Assembly: GCA_015680685.1 (NCBI GenBank) | Contig: MNCI01026937.1 | Span: forward strand, 779,793-843,792 | Length of the DNA stretch: 64,000 nucleotides | Direction of reading: 5' to 3' | DNA from: Gnetum montanum | Taxonomy: Eukaryota; Streptophyta; Gnetopsida; Gnetales; Gnetaceae | In this document: one piece after another, positions 35,280-47,080 of the stretch | Position numbering within the stretch: position 1 is the stretch's first letter | How the letters are laid out: every line of letters starts with the position of its first letter | Translations under genes and position numbers: made by a program | Notes under the pieces: model-generated | Databases searched by the model: none | What the model was told of the DNA's origin: nothing | Seen by the model: only the letters and a program-made list of their open reading frames with translations

Positions 35280-36330
35280 CATTTTTCTTAGTCATAGAGA
35301 TGTCAAGTTCTCTGAAGCCTAAGTTGATGAACTCAGTATTAGAGATAGAATCATTGTTTAGGGCTAACAATTCTATCCCATAAGTAGAGGTTTTAGAAGA
35401 AGTGGTGATTGTAGTCTTACCTACAAATTCAATTTTGATGTTAGCTAATTTATCATTGAGTTGATAAGGTCATGTCTCACAATCTAGATGAGAGATAATT
35501 AGAATCTATATATTAGTAGGAATGATTACCTCATAGTCTTAGAAAGGGAAATGTATATCCTAATGTATAGGAGATGACACTACATAATGTTAAGCTAGCC
35601 AAGGACATCCTATTATTTCATTCACACCAGGGCACACATATGACCATAAAGAAGGATTTAGATGGGACAAAATCACTTAATATGGATGCTAACCTATTGA
35701 AACCTATAACTTTTACTTGTGTACCATTAAAGGAAATGAGATTTGTATAAATTTTATTAAAAATTACCTAGTTATTAAAACAGAGACATTTTATAATTGT
35801 TCATGTAATCATGTGAGACATAGTCCTATCATCATGTATAAATGGAATTGTAGTATTAGGTAATACTCTAATAGTGATATAGATTAGCATCTGATAGATA
35901 TTCCCAATCTTTAAGTTAGTCTTGATGTTTTCATCATAGAGGTATAGACTATCTAATCTATGGTGAGGGACTTAAAGGAAGGATAAAATGACCTTTTTTA
36001 AAATAGGAATGTCACTTGAGACCACAATTCTCTTAAGAACATCATATAGAGTAGTACAATGCTCTTTAAAGGTTGTTATGAGGTCATATAAGGAAAAATT
36101 AGTTTTCTTGAATTAGATAATAGTAGTTATATACTGTAATACTTTATTATCCATTATTTAAGATGAATGTGAAGCAGATGCCACTATGATTGACTATATG
36201 GGATTAAATGTAGGCAAAAGATCATTTAAAAAATAGGTTCCTAACATTGTTGTAAATAAGCCTTTTTTGAATTTTTAGAAGATTACTTAGGGTTATCTTT
36301 TTATTTACCTGATTGTGACTTGTTGATCTA
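35280..36330 (-). pseudogene. End of gag and protease of E3
   Basis: On minus near 36120, KTNFSLYDLITTFKEHCTTL matches NITLSIYDLIMTYATHHEAL of E4 near 46430, upstream of protease. The protease active-site region near 35810 reads IHDDRTMSHMI where E4 has VDDGAVMNVI, so the Gly is lost. VIGFNRLASILSDF follows, and IIGCPWLA near 35610 is the second conserved block (E4 MERPWLDQ; GRPWL is usual). The tail to 35280 stays weakly coding. Most of gag (about 2.5 kb in E4) is absent between this and the leader. Confidence 0.7.
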
Positions 36331-37085
36331 GTGACTACATGTAAGGATTCTCACTTGAGTGATGGAAAAGGATAAGAAGATAACTGAGACATAGTAGATG
36401 GACGAATATTTCCAAGCATAGAATAGTTTTAATCCTAGATCCCAAGGGCCTTTGTGAAAAAAACTAAGATCTGAGGTACCCTAGATGATCTGGTAAATCA
36501 TCCAACAACTTAAAAAATGTAAAACAAGGGATAAAAAAAATAAAAATACAATGTAGATATGAGAAAATAAATGCATAGAATTATAGAAAATAAATCCAAC
36601 TTGCACAACAAAACAGAGCTCTAAATTTTATTACAAAAATAAAGAAAGAGTTTAGAAATTTATACAAGATGTTCCTGAGGTAGCAAGGTGGTTCACTTTG
36701 AAGGAGGTTCAAAGTCTATTGAAACTAGTGGCTTTGAATGTCATAGTCAACTCCATGATCCGAAGGTTTCACAACTCTCAATGCTATTGAACCTTGTTGT
36801 TCTCCTCCATAAATCTACAATGTTGGTGATGCAAGGGGTGAGATATGTGGGGATTTTTGGATACTAAGAAGAGCAATGCTAGGAGTCTCAAAACTCAAGA
36901 TGCACAGTGTTAGTACCAAAGTTCATACAATCTCAAGGGGGTGCAACAATGGCTATGATGGCTATAAATTCCATGCTAGGAATGATTCAAGGCTTTATGT
37001 TTGCAAGTTCTCCCAAGCTCTTGAATGAAAAAATATGGTCAAAAATGCAAAAGAGTGAAACCTTTCTATGATGTTGGGGCTTGGG

Positions 37086-37092
37086 TTTTATA
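37086..37092 (-). promoter_or_regulatory. TATA box of LTR copy B1
   Basis: TATAAAA on minus, at the place of TATATAAA in copies B2 (42278-42285) and B3 (61187-61194). Confidence 0.55.
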
Positions 37093-37478
37093 GGTTTTAG
37101 GCCATGAATTTGGCTATTAATTTCTACCTAATTACTAATAAATTGTTGCCACATATAGGTGTTGCAGGTGTACAAATTCAACTAGGTTACTATGTATGGT
37201 AAGTTTTGATATCCCCATGGCATCAAAACCATTCCATTTACTAAAAATAGTACATAAATTCCACCCACGCTAGGCCTTCCAACAAGAACACTAAAATGTA
37301 GGATCAATGCTAGAGCTGAAGTAATGTTGAAATTATGGACCATGTTGAAGCAATGTTGGGGGGAAGGTGCAATGCTGGGGGTGAAGAAGTTTTACCCCCC
37401 TAATTCTAAGTCAGGTGAGGTTATATTTCCTCTACACCCCCTCCTAATAGGTGTTTCCAGCATAGTAAATGTTATACA

Positions 37479-37508
37479 CCCCCCCCCCCCCCCCCCCCCC
37501 CCCCCCCN
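37479..37508 (-). repeat. Poly-C run with adjacent N
   Basis: 29 C then one N. In the sister LTRs the same site is ggggg (41756) and ggggggg (60685) before ctaaaaca or tataaca. The run has grown here, and its true length is uncertain because of the N. Confidence 0.85.
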
Positions 37509-38251
37509 AAGGCATTTCTAAACCCCAAAGCCCAAATATGGACATTATATGACCTTTTCCACTTAGGAGTTGAGGCTTTGACCACTTATGAGGCATTTTT
37601 CAACTCCAAAAGCTAAGATATGTGAAATTGCACCTCTTGGCTTACAATTTTCATATTTTACAGTTAATTTTTAGCCTTGGGTTTCATGGGTTGAGGGTAA
37701 CAATGCAAAGAAGGTTATAACATGAATTTTTGGTGGTGTTTCATTGGCCCCTCTTTGTTGGTGTCTTGAGGATTGACTCAAGAGGCATTGACAAAGAATA
37801 CAAAACACCATTGCATGTCCATCACTGATGTTACCTCCCCACACTTGATTCAATCATGTTGAACCATGCCAAAGAGTGCTCATGATGATGGGATAAGGCT
37901 ATGCTAAAGTAATGGTAAAGATGTTATAGAGAAATAGTTATGAAGGTTAATAATGTATTCTATGGTTGACATCATGGCTATGACACTGACATGTTGGTCA
38001 ATCAATAGGCTTTGGCACTTCATGTTTTGAGATGTTGATCACTTGGTGAATGTGTTTGAGGATCCAACATCTTGCTCCAAATTTTCTTTGGTCACTAGGC
38101 TTCTCCCTTTGCATGTTTAGAGTCATTGGTTTAGGCTTCTAGTTTTCATTAGGCATTCCAAATTCTTAACAATTTGCTTTCCCCCTTTTTTTCTATGGGG
38201 TGAAACCTTCATTAAGTTTCTTTTCCAATGCCAGTCCAATTTTGTTTTGCT

Positions 38252-38317
38252 ATTGAATGAGATGTGTTACATCTAGCATACTTAGTGGTTTTTCTCATTG
38301 AATGAGATGTGTTACAT
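38252..38317 (-). repeat. Direct repeat within LTR copy B1
   Basis: attgaatgagatgtgttaca occurs at 38252 and 38297, 45 bp apart. The LTR copy B3 keeps a diverged version of the pair (aacacatctcatcaatgag at 59802, aacacacctcattcacc at 59890). A repeated U3 element of this kind could bind a regulator; that is inference. Confidence 0.6.
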
Positions 38318-38640
38318 TCAATGAACTTGATGATGGAGCATGCCAAAGGGATGTCATATGGGAATAATGCATGAGTATCAGACATTGGTCAACATTGTTA
38401 CTTGGGTAAGGAATGTTATTATTAGGATATAGGGTTGGGTTCAAGGAATGATAGTGAGAATTAGGTGAAATAAGCACTCTTGATATAGCAGGACAAATCC
38501 ACCAAATCTTGTGCATTGAGGTCATGTGGCGACTTGTTGCCATAGTCATTTGCACCTTCACAATGACTCTAAGCTTCATCCTACATGCACAACTCTAAAG
38601 AATAAGAAAACTAGACAAAGAAAACATGTTGTTACAATAT

Positions 38641-39784
38641 GATGCATAGCCCTAAATGAGACATATAGTAGGCCATAACATGTCACCATCATTACAACAT
38701 AGGAAAATTTATGCAATGTGCATCAAATTTATAAAATTTTGTAGTTCATTCATTGTTCCAAATAAGAAGAAAGAGAGAGAATGTATGCTTACTTGTTGTA
38801 AATCATCAAAGTCATCAACATCGATCATTCATTGCAACCTGTTATCAATGATAAATAACACATCAAGTAAACATGTGAGTGTTAGACATGATCAAGGCTC
38901 TATGATGGCTTTAATTTTTCATAGCAAAGGTTTGATGTTTTCTTGAGTAGGCTTAGGTTATAATAAGAAACTTAGTTTTAAGTGCTTTTTGCTCACCATC
39001 ATGGGCTAGATGGGAATTTTGACTAAGGGACCCTTTGTGATGTTTCTAACTTTAAGGTCGATGGTCATTGGGCTACTTTAGGATGTTATGGTTTTATAGT
39101 GGAATGGTTTTAGGCTTACGGTTTGGGTACATAAGGTCAACTTGGTCAACTTCATGAGAGGGACCCATTTAGGCTTTAAGGCCAATCGAATCTACTTGCT
39201 CATCTTCCTAGCTCATTCTTGCATGAGAACATATGCACATGAAGTGACACCTATGTGATATAATGGTTAAATAATGTTAAAACAATGTAAAATACTCTAT
39301 TCATAATGCATAGATGAGTTAACACTCATTACATTAATGGTTGAACAAGGTCAAAGCATGGTCAACAAAGGCTATGAGGCATGAGTTAAAGGTAGTATAA
39401 GGTCAAACGTGGTTAACTATGGTCATATGTTTCCAATTTAAGGCCTTGGCAAGCCATATTGCTAGTTTAAGGCCTTGGCAGGGCATGGTTACATGGTGTC
39501 AAATGATGGTCAAAGATGGTCAAGCCCCATCACTTAATACTAATCAAAGGGTAACCAAGGATCAACAAAGGTCATAAAAGAGAGAGAATTTAGATGAAGT
39601 CAACTGGTGGTCATAAAGGTTAATAATACATAACAAGAACAAAACAAGTTTAGGCATCTATTAGGCCTATTTTAAGGTTGTTTCAATAAACAAAGCAAGG
39701 TTTTTGGGATACCCTCACTAGGCCCACATTGGCCAATGTGGATGGGATGAACCTTTTCCACACACCCCCCCCCCCCCCCCCCCC
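38641..39784 (-). other. 3'-UTR-like sequence of family B, without pol
   Basis: On minus this follows the order of E4 55190-55900: one palindrome unit (39720-39760, catccacattggccaatgtg), then tgaccatcatttgacacc and ctgccaaggccttaaactag at 39515-39440. It then passes directly into LTR-equivalent sequence. In E4 the same stretch is followed by RT-integrase before the LTR. So either this copy lacks pol, or E4 has pol in an unusual place. A 20-base C run closes it at 39765-39784. The plus-strand frame 38656-38946 is not supported. Confidence 0.55.
39765..39784. repeat. Poly-C run
   Basis: Twenty C, next to cacaca. Homopolymer length is unreliable in such tracts. Confidence 0.85.
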
Positions 39785-39882
39785 GCAAGAATGGATGGAT
39801 TGATTAGGTGGTTTTCTAAGTTGATTTTGAGCAATTTTCTACTTCTGATGGCTTGCATGATCATTGCAGTAGACTGGGGAAG
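39785..39882. other. Short flank of the copia-like LTR
   Basis: No match elsewhere in the window was found; probably the continuation of the family B sequence on minus. Confidence 0.35.
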
Positions 39883-40320
39883 TGTTGGCAACTGTTTGGA
39901 ATCACCAACATTTTGGCCTCTAGTCTTCTAGGATCATAGGATGTGAAGGTATTCTTCAAACAAGGTTTAGGTGCTTGTTGGTCTTCTAGCAATACCAAGG
40001 TTCAAATACCTCCAAATAAACTTAGTTGTTATGAAATGAACTAAACATGAGTATGTGTTTGCTGTTGTAAATGTTGAAATTCCTGGGTTGTGTATGAAAT
40101 TGTAATTGGATATAAAAGAAATTTAGCTAGCTTTGTCAAATACTATGAATTATTAAAGATTCCTATTTTGTCAAATCACTTAGTCTATATAGTCCCTATA
40201 TTACATTACATGTAAAAAATAAAATTTCACAAAAACGTTTGAGAAAAATTCTACCAATCTACTCCAAATTTCTCTAAGAGAGAAAATTCCATAAGAAAAC
40301 TAGAAATAGAGTGAGATTCA
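39883..40320 (+). repeat. Copia-like LTR, copy C1
   Basis: 438 bp from TGTTGGCAACTG to GAGATTCA. It matches 61573-61982 along its length (for example tacctccaaataaact, tcctattttgt, aaaactagaaatagag). The TGTTGG start and a following TGGT-x-T-x-AGA primer-site remnant suggest a Ty1/copia LTR. A TATAAAAG box stands at 40111-40118. This copy has lost most CpG, while C2 keeps many, so C1 looks older. Confidence 0.72.
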
Positions 40321-40322
40321 AT

Positions 40323-40334
40323 TGGTTTTAGAAA
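40323..40334 (+). other. Possible primer-binding site of the copia-like element
   Basis: TGGTTTTAGAAA, two bases after the LTR. The usual tRNA-iMet site is TGGTATCAGAGC; 8 of 12 positions agree and two of the changes are C-to-T or G-to-A type. Confidence 0.4.
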
Positions 40335-41200
40335 GAGAAAAGAAAAGAAAGAAAATTTGTGTGAACTCTCAAAAATTTAAGCAAGATAAATTGACATGAG
40401 GAAACACTTCATAATAAAGCAATTCCAATTCAATCTATTACGAATCATCTAAACCCTTTGAGCTCTACAAGCAATTTCATAAAAGATACTTTTATTTAAC
40501 TACTAAAACACTAAAGACATCTTAGCATCATTCCAATTTGATGCATGTTCATCATAAAATATGATTGCTCACTTCTAACTGTATGTTTGATAGTCATGCC
40601 ACAGAATATTCTGTCCATGATACTAATTATATTAAAATCTATAGGAATAAAGATTCCAATGTGTGATAAAAATAGAACAAGAGTATTCTACTTAATGTAT
40701 ATGATTTTTTTGGAGTAGTTTTCCCAGTTATGACGTTGATTCTACCCTTATTTGCAATATTTCTATCATTTTAGACAAACATCTCAAAATTCATCTCTAG
40801 TAAAACATGTCAATCAAGCTCCCTAACAAAGTTTGCTATAGTATGTAGATGTTTTAAGCATGGTTGAATTTGCAACCCCAAATCTCATATTATGGCTTTC
40901 TCCCAATCTAGTATTTTATGGTATCTTCATGTTGATCCTCTAACACACCAACTTCAAAGATTCTTTTTATGGATATAACTATAAATATAGCATGTAGCTA
41001 TGAGGTTTGTAGGGAGAAATTTTAACATTGATGCAACAATCTTGTAATTTTAATGCTGTTATAATTCACTCTTTAACCAACTTCATCATGCAAGCCCATT
41101 TAAAGATGTGAAGATCCCCAAGAGCCATCAATTCTCTTTTATTTTCAATAATTTATTTTTTGGTGCTACAACCTTGTAAAGTTTGTTCCATGAAATAGCC
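40335..41200 (+). other. Interior start of the copia-like element, non-coding
   Basis: No frame with gag-like motifs is seen. AT-rich with short low-complexity pieces. It ends where palindrome-bearing family B sequence begins. Confidence 0.35.
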
Positions 41201-41460
41201 AAAATGTGCTAATAGGAAGGAAATAGGTTAATTATAGCATTGATTTCAGCCTTTGTAAGCCCCCATTGAAGCCTAGATTTAGCACCCATGCTAGAGCAAC
41301 TTTGGCTAGTGTAGCCCCAGCATGGCTACCAAGAAAAATGGATTTTATGGCATCCAAAGGATTGAAATTGAGGTTCTATGGTCTTCCGAAGGTAATGATA
41401 GGCCAAATTAGTCAATATTGGTCATTTTGGTGGTTGAAACTAATAAAAAAGTAGGTTTCA
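41201..41460 (+). other. Palindrome-bearing sequence before LTR copy B2
   Basis: Contains hairpin-like words (cccatgctagagc with ggctagtgtagccccagcatgg; gccacattggctagc) like those of the array at 52971-55250. It differs from the equivalent part of LTR B3. Confidence 0.4.
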
Positions 41461-42880
41461 TGGTCATAACCCCCAGAGCCACATTGGCTAGCTAAAACAC
41501 CACCAAATTTACATATTGTAACCTTTGTAAGCCCATCCCATGATAATTGAGGCTAAACTTCATTGTAAATGTGAAGATTATAACCTATGAGATGCAATCT
41601 CACATACTTTATACTTTTGAGGCTGAAAAATGCCTCATAAGTAGTTAGAGCCTCATCCCCCAAGTGAAAAAAGTCACAAAATGTCTATATTTGGCCTTGG
41701 GAAGGTTAAAAATGCATTTTGGAATGTCAAAATTAACATTTCGATAGGTTTTATGGGGGCTAAAACATTCTCTACGTTGAAGATACCCATTGTGGGGTAT
41801 AATTCACCTGCCCCCAACATGGAGGGCTATGGTGACATCCATGCCCAACATGAAGGGGTTTGGCATCACCCATGCCGAGCATGGTGGTGGGGGGCGAGGA
41901 GTGAGGGCAGTATAACCCTTACCCCAAGCATTGATACATCACCCCCTCAATGTTGATTCTTCATCCTCCCTAGTGTTGATACTTCATGGTCAAGATCTCA
42001 ACATAACACCAACTTTAGCAAGGATCTTGCACATCAACGTTGCTATTGGAACACTTAGCATGAGTGGAAAGATCTAGCATGGGTGAAAATCTTGTTTACT
42101 ATTTTTAGTAAATAGAATGGCTTTGATGCCATGGGGATATAATACTTACCCCATATAGTAACCCCCCTTGATTTGCACACCCACCACACTTGCACATAGC
42201 TAGAATTTACAACAATCAAGTCAAAATTTGTAGTGCTAATTATGCATAATTTGCAACCAAATTGATGGCCAAAACCCTATATAAACCAAGTTCCAACACC
42301 ATGTAGGGGTTTCACATTTTGCAATTTTTGGCCATTTTTTGCATTTAAAAGCTCTTGCACACTTGAAAATATATAGCTTCTTGAATCCCCAATGTGGAAC
42401 CCCCCCTATAGTCATTGTTACCCCTTTATGCTATTGTGAGATATGTGAGATTTTTGTGCCAACATTGTGCACTTGGGAACAAAACTTCCCAGCATTTTTT
42501 ACTTGGCTAGTCAAAATCCCTCACACTTTTCATCTCCTTGCACAAACAACATTGTAGATCTTGTGTAGTAGTAGTAAAGGTTCAAAAGCATTGGGAGTGG
42601 CAAAACCTCTAGATCGTGAAGCTGATCGTTATGGTTTGAAAGGACACTAAACCCCCATACAAGTGAACCATCCCCTATTGCATAGGCCATCTTATACACA
42701 TTTTTTGTACTAGCTTTATTCTTTTAAAATAATGTTTATAGTTTTATTTGTGTCCAAGGTTGTTCATTTTATTCATTTTGATGTATTTTCTCTTCTAGAT
42801 CTGTATTTTGCATTTTATTTTTATTAACCCTATTTTGCATCTCATAAGTCCCTAGGTGATCTGTTAGATCATCCAAGGCA
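41461..42880 (+). repeat. LTR family B, copy B2 (5' LTR of E4)
   Basis: Matches B3 from 60400 to 61570, for example tcattgtaaatgtgaagat, tcacatact, agtaaa-atgg-gctttgatgcc-atgggg, and tatataaaccaagt. Beyond 42665 it continues to about 42880 where B3 is cut; that part matches B1 on minus (36700-36480). The left 950 bases of the LTR are missing or replaced. Confidence 0.75.
42278..42285 (+). promoter_or_regulatory. TATA box of LTR copy B2
   Basis: TATATAAA within cctatataaaccaag; identical in B3. Confidence 0.65.
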
Positions 42881-43684
42881 CCACAAATCTTATTTTTTGT
42901 GATTGCTATAGAGATCTAAGGTCAAGACTATTGTGCTAGGAATTTCTTAGTTTCTTCATCAACTAAGGTTTTTAGTTGCTATAGTTTTTCTAGTGAGAGG
43001 GCCTCCACAAAATTTCTATGTCAAAACCTATTTATCCTATTTCCAACATTGCTTGCTTTTTCAAAATCTTTAATTTTTATAGTGAAAACCTATAAAATCT
43101 ACCCAACAACCAATGCTTCCACTCATACTCCTACAACAAAAGCCTTAGCATGGAAGTTGTAGGTGTTTGGATTTGACTTTCACAACATTTGTTATGAATT
43201 TCAAGGCCAAAGCTAGTGTTCGTACCATACCCCTCTTGTTGCCAAAATTTTCTAAGTAAGACTAGCATTAGTGGATTTACCATCCAAAATTCCCATCCCC
43301 CTTTTGTTGTGAAAATTGGAAGTTTGCCAAAGCCATCTTTTTGTGGAAAGTCGAAGTTTCCACATTGGGTTTTAACCCCTCCCTCCACCCTAATGTTTCT
43401 AAGAGAGGTATGAGATCTCCGCATCTCACCACCTTTCTTTTCCATTTACTTTCTTAGTGTTGGTGGAACTACCATTTCAGCATGGTTGGGATTTAGTACA
43501 CACTGTCTACCATTTTTAGTAAATGGGTATATCCCTTTTAACAACCACTTACCATTTATAGCAGGTAATCCATTTTTAGCTATTTTTACCTTTTTTTAGC
43601 CATTTATAAATTCTTCTTATTGGAATTTCCACTTTTACTCAACCTTTCGTAACCTCATTTAGCCATTTTTAGAACTTTTTCACC
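42881..43684 (+). other. Leader of E4
   Basis: About 800 bases before gag with short pyrimidine-rich tracts and repeated ccatttttagc words (43560-43680). The frames 43131-43445 on minus and 43216-43413 on plus are not supported. A primer-binding site could not be settled; the conserved GATC-rich palindrome at 42853-42873 lies where it would be expected. Confidence 0.45.
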
Positions 43685-46330
43685 ATGTCATTTAGGAAAT
43701 CAATTGTTCGGTCCTTTAACTTTACTGACAATGTGTTTGACCAACAAGCCATGAGGATCTCTAACCCCAAAGATCCTATCATGGCTAAATGTAGAAATCC
43801 TTGTGAATTAGGGGACAAAGTCCTAAGTTCTCAACGATAAATGAAGAACACTATAACTACATTTGTGTCAAAATATGGGCTAGCATGCTAATTCCACATA
43901 TGGAAGAAAAGGTAAAAAGGGAGTATGAGCTCATACACTAATATGGGAAGGAGCATATTTCTTCCTTGTATGATCAAATACCCCTTCCTAAAACTTATGC
44001 ATGCATCATATCTTAGCTAATTGAGATGGATGAGGATGAGGAGAAGCCTAGCTCAGAGGAGCAGTAGTAAGAAGAAGATGAGTTCAGGGCAAAATCTAGA
44101 CATGAGAACATTCTAGGTGGGTTGTTTCAATAAGCAACCCCCAAGACTACAATGCCTACCTTCACTTCCCTTGTCTTCTTTATGGAACAAATGCCATCAT
44201 CCTCTACCCCTATTTATCGAATCATTCTTAGACCTACCCCATCATAGCTACGTACCAAACATAGTTGGTGTCGTAGTCTACCATGTTTCACCTTTTCATG
44301 TTGTTTGCCATTCAACCTAGGTTGGTACAATCATCATTAGTGGTGGTCACCACCAACAATCCTCTAACCACTTATGTAGAATCCACCATGGGCCCTTAAG
44401 TAACCCAAGGATCACACATCCTCTTTGTTCCATTTTTTCCTTAGATATCAACATAAATGTCATTTTCTTTATTTGACCCACTAACCATTATGATAGCATA
44501 CCACAACTGATAGTGAGGCCACAAATGCCATAGCCTTTTATGTAGACCCTACAACTAATAGGGGTACCCTAGGGTCTAGATCAAGCCTTCCAAATGATCC
44601 ACAACTTAATAGAGAAGTTGAAGAGGCTTAAAACCTCTACATCTTAGAGTGTTAAGTTCATGGAATTTTATTAGGATGATCCCATTAGTCCTATGGTTCC
44701 TCCCTTAATGCTCCCTCCTAGTGTTCCTATCTTATAGTTCATGAAATATAATGGTGAAAGTGATCCCAACTCTCACCTCATAATTTTTGGATCCAAGTGC
44801 TTGTTATTGCAGTCATGGCTACACACAATTGTAAGGATATTCCCCATGTCCCTTATAGAAAAAGTACTTGACTTGTACCATGTCTTATCGAGAGGATTCA
44901 TATCCTCTTTGGAAGACCTTATATCGTAATTCATTAACCACTTCAAGTACAACTTGAAGCTTGACACCACACTTAACCAACTCATGAAGGTTAAGTAGGG
45001 ACCACTTGAAATGGTGCAAAATTTCATCTAATTATTGAATGTTCTTCTCAATGAGATACCAAAACCTATAGTTGAAACCACCTTTTAGCTATATTTAAAG
45101 GGGTGGTTAATGATTTCATCAAGTCTAAGCTATATTTCCTTGATCCACAATTACTCAGTCAAGCATTCTCCTAAACTAAGAATATAGAGGATGCTATAGT
45201 GGCTTGCCATGACCTTGCCTATGTGGTATACAAAAACCAACACATGCAAAGGAACAAGGAGAGAAGAAGCAACACAATGTGGTGGTGTCAACAATGGCCA
45301 AGGAAACCAAAACAGGTAACCATGGGCCAAGATCCAATCCACCTAAAGCCCCTACTAACAACTAATACAACTAGCCATCAACTTCTAGGGTCATTACATC
45401 AATTGCTCCTAGGCCTATCTTTGAATGGAATGATAGAACCAAATATACTAGGTTACCTTTGAAGCCATCTAAACTCTTGGATTAGCTATTGAAGAATGGA
45501 AGGATCCAATACAAGAAGATGACTCAAGTTACTTGTAAGAAGCATGAAAGATTATGTGAGATATCCAAGGATCCCACTCAAGCAACTAAGGATGACCCCC
45601 AAGTACACAAGTATTTCAAGCTTGACCACTTTTGCAACTATCATCAATTGCCTGTTCATGACATTGACTTCTACCCTACACTAAAAGATGACCTACAAAA
45701 GATGATAGAAAAGTATGAGCTAATCCTTGGTGCATCTAACCTTCTCTAACCCCAAAGCTAGTCGATGTAAGTATATAAATACTTGTTGAATGCTAATAAT
45801 AGTGCACATGTTATATCGACATTCAATGTTGATGATAATTGAAGGCCTGAAAGGTAACCATTCATGATTTGGGTACCCCCCTTGTAATGAAAGGGGTTCT
45901 TTAGCTTCCATAAGTTCAAGATCCCTCTTTGTTGTGAGGATACCATTAGGAACATCCTTGAAGGAGACTTTTGTAATCAGGGTGCCCTAGCTTGTTACAA
46001 CCTAACTTGTCCCTACCACCGAATAATGACCCCCATGGTGGCTAATTCCATAACCTCTTCCTCATAAACCAACAATGACAACCAAAAGGTCTTAACCAAT
46101 AAGAGGAAGAAGCCTAACCAAAAGCCTAGTAACAAGGATGACAAGTAGAATGAGGCATAGAAGGAAGTGGGCCCACCAGAGCCCACTTGCATATTGTCAA
46201 TACCCATGACCTCCACAACCTAGGTTGCTTCGATAAGCAAACCATGAGATGAAACTAAGAGTCAAGGGAGAGGAAAAGAGGAAAATCCACAACAACCCAA
46301 AATGGAAGTATGCATTTTGGGATGCATGGA
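43685..46330 (+). pseudogene. gag of E4, broken
   Basis: ATG at 43685 opens MSFRKSIVRSFNFTDNVFDQ. The capsid-like core is at 44738-45180: MKYNGESDPNSHLIIFGSKC, then SLIEKVLDLYHVL and FINHFKYNLKLDTTLNQL, the pattern of the retrotransposon gag domain. At 45489-45749 DHFCNYHQLPVHDIDFY and LKDDLQKMIEKYEL match the C-terminal Cys/His and Glu/Lys block of Tat gags (normally CxFHxxxGHDTEDC-like; only part of the metal ligands remain). It would package the RNA. Many stops are TAG. The pieces lie in different frames. Confidence 0.75.
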
Positions 46331-47080
46331 GAAAGTGAAGCACAACCATGGTGACAAGCCCATGGCCAATGACAAAAACTTCCTAAGTGCAATCAAGAAA
46401 GTCAAGTAGTTTCTTAAATAAAAAAACATAACCTTGAGCATCTATGACTTGATCATGACTTATGCTACACATCATGAAGCATTAGTCAAGATGTTGACTT
46501 CTATCCCCATTAGCGAGGACATTCTTGCTAATGAAGAATCCATCGATGCAATGATGGTTCCTTCTTTACCTAAGTAGACAAAGTCAACATTACTAGTATT
46601 TCACAATAGTAAAATCAAGGTCAATCACCCAAATGGTAAAGTCACCAAAGCTCATCTTTTCATCATGTTATGGGTAGGGTAGTATAAAATGCATCGGGTG
46701 CATGTGGATGATGGTGCTGTAATGAATGTCATTCCATGCATCATAGTTAAACATTTAGGCTTAATAGAGTAGATACAACATACTACAACATCAGCTCTCA
46801 AGTCCTTTAATAGATCACAAGTCACTATTAAGGGGTCTATCTTTTTAAACTTTGTGATAGGGGAGCAATTCCCCACAACTATGAATTTCTTGGTGTTATA
46901 GAAAACATAGGATTTGACCTTATTATGGAAAGACCTTGGTTGGATCAACTACAAGTCATTTCCTCATCTATCCACCAAGAGATTCACCTACTTTATGAGG
47001 GAGGTGAAATCATCATTCATGGTGATAATGTAGTTCCCATGGCTATTAACAATGTGGATATAGAGCAAGGATATGAAGTG
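46331..47080 (+). pseudogene. Protease of E4
   Basis: Preceded by KNITLSIYDLIMTYATHHEA near 46430. The aspartyl active site is VHVDDGAVMNVIP at about 46699-46737 (D-D-G-A). The second block near 46915-46950 is frame-shifted, with DLIMERPWLDQLQVISSSIH in the GRPWL place. FTYFMREVKSSF-like or YEGGEIIIHGDN sequence follows. E3 has the same two blocks on minus (35810, 35610). Confidence 0.78.

Larger units (their letters stand above)
25500..38640 (-). mobile_element. Tat-like Ty3/gypsy element E3 (minus strand)
   Basis: Reading minus: LTR family B (38640 to about 36430), short leader, end of gag, protease (to 35280), a 5-kb spacer carrying plus-strand coding-like sequence, RT, RNase H, archaeal-type RNase H, integrase (to 26560) and 3' tandem repeats. 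Most of gag is missing between leader and protease. No 3' LTR is found to the left. The unit is inferred from order and from similarity of its protease region to E4; the join between the 36-kb and 29-kb halves is less certain than either half. Confidence 0.65.
36430..38640 (-). repeat. LTR family B, minus-strand copy B1
   Basis: Matches the E4 LTRs on the opposite strand. Examples: ttgaatcaagtgtgg on minus near 37850 and at 60292; aacaaagagaggccaatgaa at 60389 against minus 37760; cctcataagtggtcaaagcc against 60541. A TATA box (TATAAAA on minus, 37086-37092) and the leader side (palindromic GATC tract at 36483-36500 against 42853-42873) also match. A 29-base C run at 37479-37507 lies where the other copies have a short G run on the LTR strand. 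LTR limits are approximate. Confidence 0.75.

Noticed and set aside
38656-38946. Plus-strand frame of 96 codons
   Set aside because: It lies in family B UTR/LTR sequence on the opposite strand and is not conserved in the sister copies.
42853-42873. GATC-rich palindrome as the E4 primer-binding site
   Set aside because: It is conserved in E3 (36483-36500) and well placed, but it does not start TGG and matches no tRNA end I can name.
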